DNA of 13,739 nt, taken from positions 1 to 13,739 of the forward strand of contig JAEWRS010000019.1 of assembly GCA_023398855.1 (NCBI GenBank). Reading direction: 5' to 3'. The notes under the pieces were generated by a model, which saw only the letters and a program-made list of their open reading frames with translations, did not search any database and was not told where the DNA came from. Position numbers and translations under genes: made by a program. Source of the DNA: Bacillota bacterium. GTDB lineage: Bacteria; Bacillota; Clostridia; Lachnospirales; Lachnospiraceae. Shown here in pieces: positions 12,766 through 13,739 of this stretch; within the stretch, counting starts at the first letter, position 1; each line of letters begins with the position of its first letter.

Positions 12766-13739
12766 ATGGATAAAAAAAGTATGGATAAAAGTATTTTTTA
12801 TGATGCAGTGAAGCAGTCCTTTGTAAAGCTGTCTCCCAGCGTGCAGGTGAAAAATCCAGTTATGCTGGTAGTTTATATTGGTGCGGTCCTGACAGGGGGG
12901 TTATATTTTCTTTCCTTTGCAGGGCTTAAGGATGAAAATTCCGGTTATACCTTAACCATATCATTGATTTTATGGTTTACCGTGTTGTTTGCCAATTTTG
13001 CAGAGGCCATTGCAGAGGGGCGGGGGCGGGCCCAGGCAGACAGCCTTCGAAGCGCGAAAAAGGATGTAAAGGCGAGAAAGCTCAAATCCTCCGCCAATGT
13101 AGAGGATTATACAGAAGTCCTATCCAATACACTAAAAAGAGGCGATATCGTATATGCGAAGGCAGGGGAGCAGATCCCCATGGATGGGGAAGTGATCGAT
13201 GGGGCTGCCTCTGTGGACGAAAGTGCCATTACCGGAGAATCAGCGCCGGTCATCCGGGAATCAGGCGGAGACAGGAGCGCAGTCACGGGGGGAACTACCC
13301 TGGTGTCTGACTGGCTGGTCATTGAGGTGACGGCAGAGGCAGGAGAAAGCTTTCTGGATAAAATGATTTCCATGGTAGAGGGGGCTTCCAGAAAGAAAAC
13401 ACCCAATGAAGTGGCCCTGCAGATTCTGCTCATAACCCTTACCATCATTTTTCTGGTGGTAACGGCAGCCCTCCGGCCTTTTACGGGCTTTGCAAGCTTT
13501 CAGGCCGGGGCCGGCTCTGCCATTTCCATTACCAATGTCATAGCCCTTTTGGTGTGCCTTGCACCAACTACCATAGGCGCTCTGCTTTCCTCCATCGGCA
13601 TTGCAGGCATGAGCCGCTTAAATCAGGCCAATGTTCTGGCAATGAGCGGGCGTGCCATTGAAGCCGCCGGAGATGTGGATGTGCTGCTGCTTGACAAGAC
13701 CGGGACCATTACCCTGGGAAACCGTCAGGCCAGCGAATT
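12766..13739 (+). CDS. kdpB: KdpB, P-type ATPase subunit of KdpFABC (5' part, cut by the window end)
   Basis: KdpB hydrolyses ATP to drive K+ import. The frame is open from the ATG at 12766 to the window edge, 324 codons of a protein usually near 680-700. Visible parts are two N-terminal helices (about 33-55 and 62-82), the A domain with TGES ([13 protein letters not shown] motif near 150), a further helix pair with [21 protein letters not shown] where many KdpB proteins have CLIPTTIGGLLS, and the phosphorylation site DKTGTIT with Asp310. The Ser of TGES is the inhibitory phosphorylation site known in E. coli KdpB. AGAAGGTGAT precedes the start. kdpC should follow outside the window. No frame defect is seen. 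Confidence 0.96.
   Translation, partial: MDKKSMDKSIFYDAVKQSFVKLSPSVQVKNPVMLVVYIGAVLTGGLYFLSFAGLKDENSGYTLTISLILWFTVLFANFAEAIAEGRGRAQADSLRSAKKDVKARKLKSSANVEDYTEVLSNTLKRGDIVYAKAGEQIPMDGEVIDGAASVDESAITGESAPVIRESGGDRSAVTGGTTLVSDWLVIEVTAEAGESFLDKMISMVEGASRKKTPNEVALQILLITLTIIFLVVTAALRPFTGFASFQAGAGSAISITNVIALLVCLAPTTIGALLSSIGIAGMSRLNQANVLAMSGRAIEAAGDVDVLLLDKTGTITLGNRQASE

Noticed and set aside
13400..13739. Lack of a stop codon for kdpB
   Set aside because: The frame is simply cut by the window edge; nothing suggests a broken gene.

Overview
The window looks like chromosomal DNA from an anaerobic Firmicute of class Clostridia, most likely Lachnospiraceae (Lacrimispora/Hungatella-like). This is inferred from AGGAGG-type ribosome binding sites, moderate GC, a PadR/HAAS regulatory pair, a CbiMNQO cobalt transporter under a cobalamin riboswitch, and an ABC-F protein of the Uup/YfmR type. 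No mobile element, CRISPR array, rRNA or tRNA was seen.

Layout: (1) 1-3420, cobalt uptake for B12 synthesis, in two units. cbiQ-cbiO (membrane coupling protein and ATPase) come first. A strong promoter overlapping the cbiO stop codon then drives a cobalamin riboswitch with a terminator platform, followed by cbiM-cbiN (metal-binding core). Together the four genes encode a complete ECF-type Co2+ importer, but only cbiMN is directly under the riboswitch seen here. (2) 3421-3515, a convergent intergenic gap with two interlocked perfect inverted repeats. (3) 3516-4418 on the minus strand, a lone ROK-family sugar kinase, visibly AT-richer than its neighbours, with its own promoter and a leader of about 130 nt. 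(4) 4659-9312, a plus-strand run of exoA (exonuclease III/AP endonuclease), an ABC-F ATPase and a GlgX-like GH13 protein, closed by a strong terminator. (5) 9344-10732 on the minus strand, a PadR repressor overlapping a HAAS-domain membrane protein, with a promoter containing likely operator dyads. (6) 10838-13739, the kdp potassium-pump operon: a regulatory leader, the 29-residue kdpF, kdpA, and the 5' two-fifths or so of kdpB, cut by the window edge.

The most unusual items are: a GlgX/isoamylase-fold protein in which the three GH13 catalytic acids are replaced (V283, A305, N364) while the rest of the fold is kept, so it is probably a pseudoenzyme; a likely AUU start codon for cbiQ behind a perfect Shine-Dalgarno; the interlocked repeats after cbiN; and a promoter placed exactly on the cbiO stop so that cbiMN can be controlled apart from cbiQO. 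I found no convincing wholly new multi-gene system; most of the window is recognisable housekeeping and transport.
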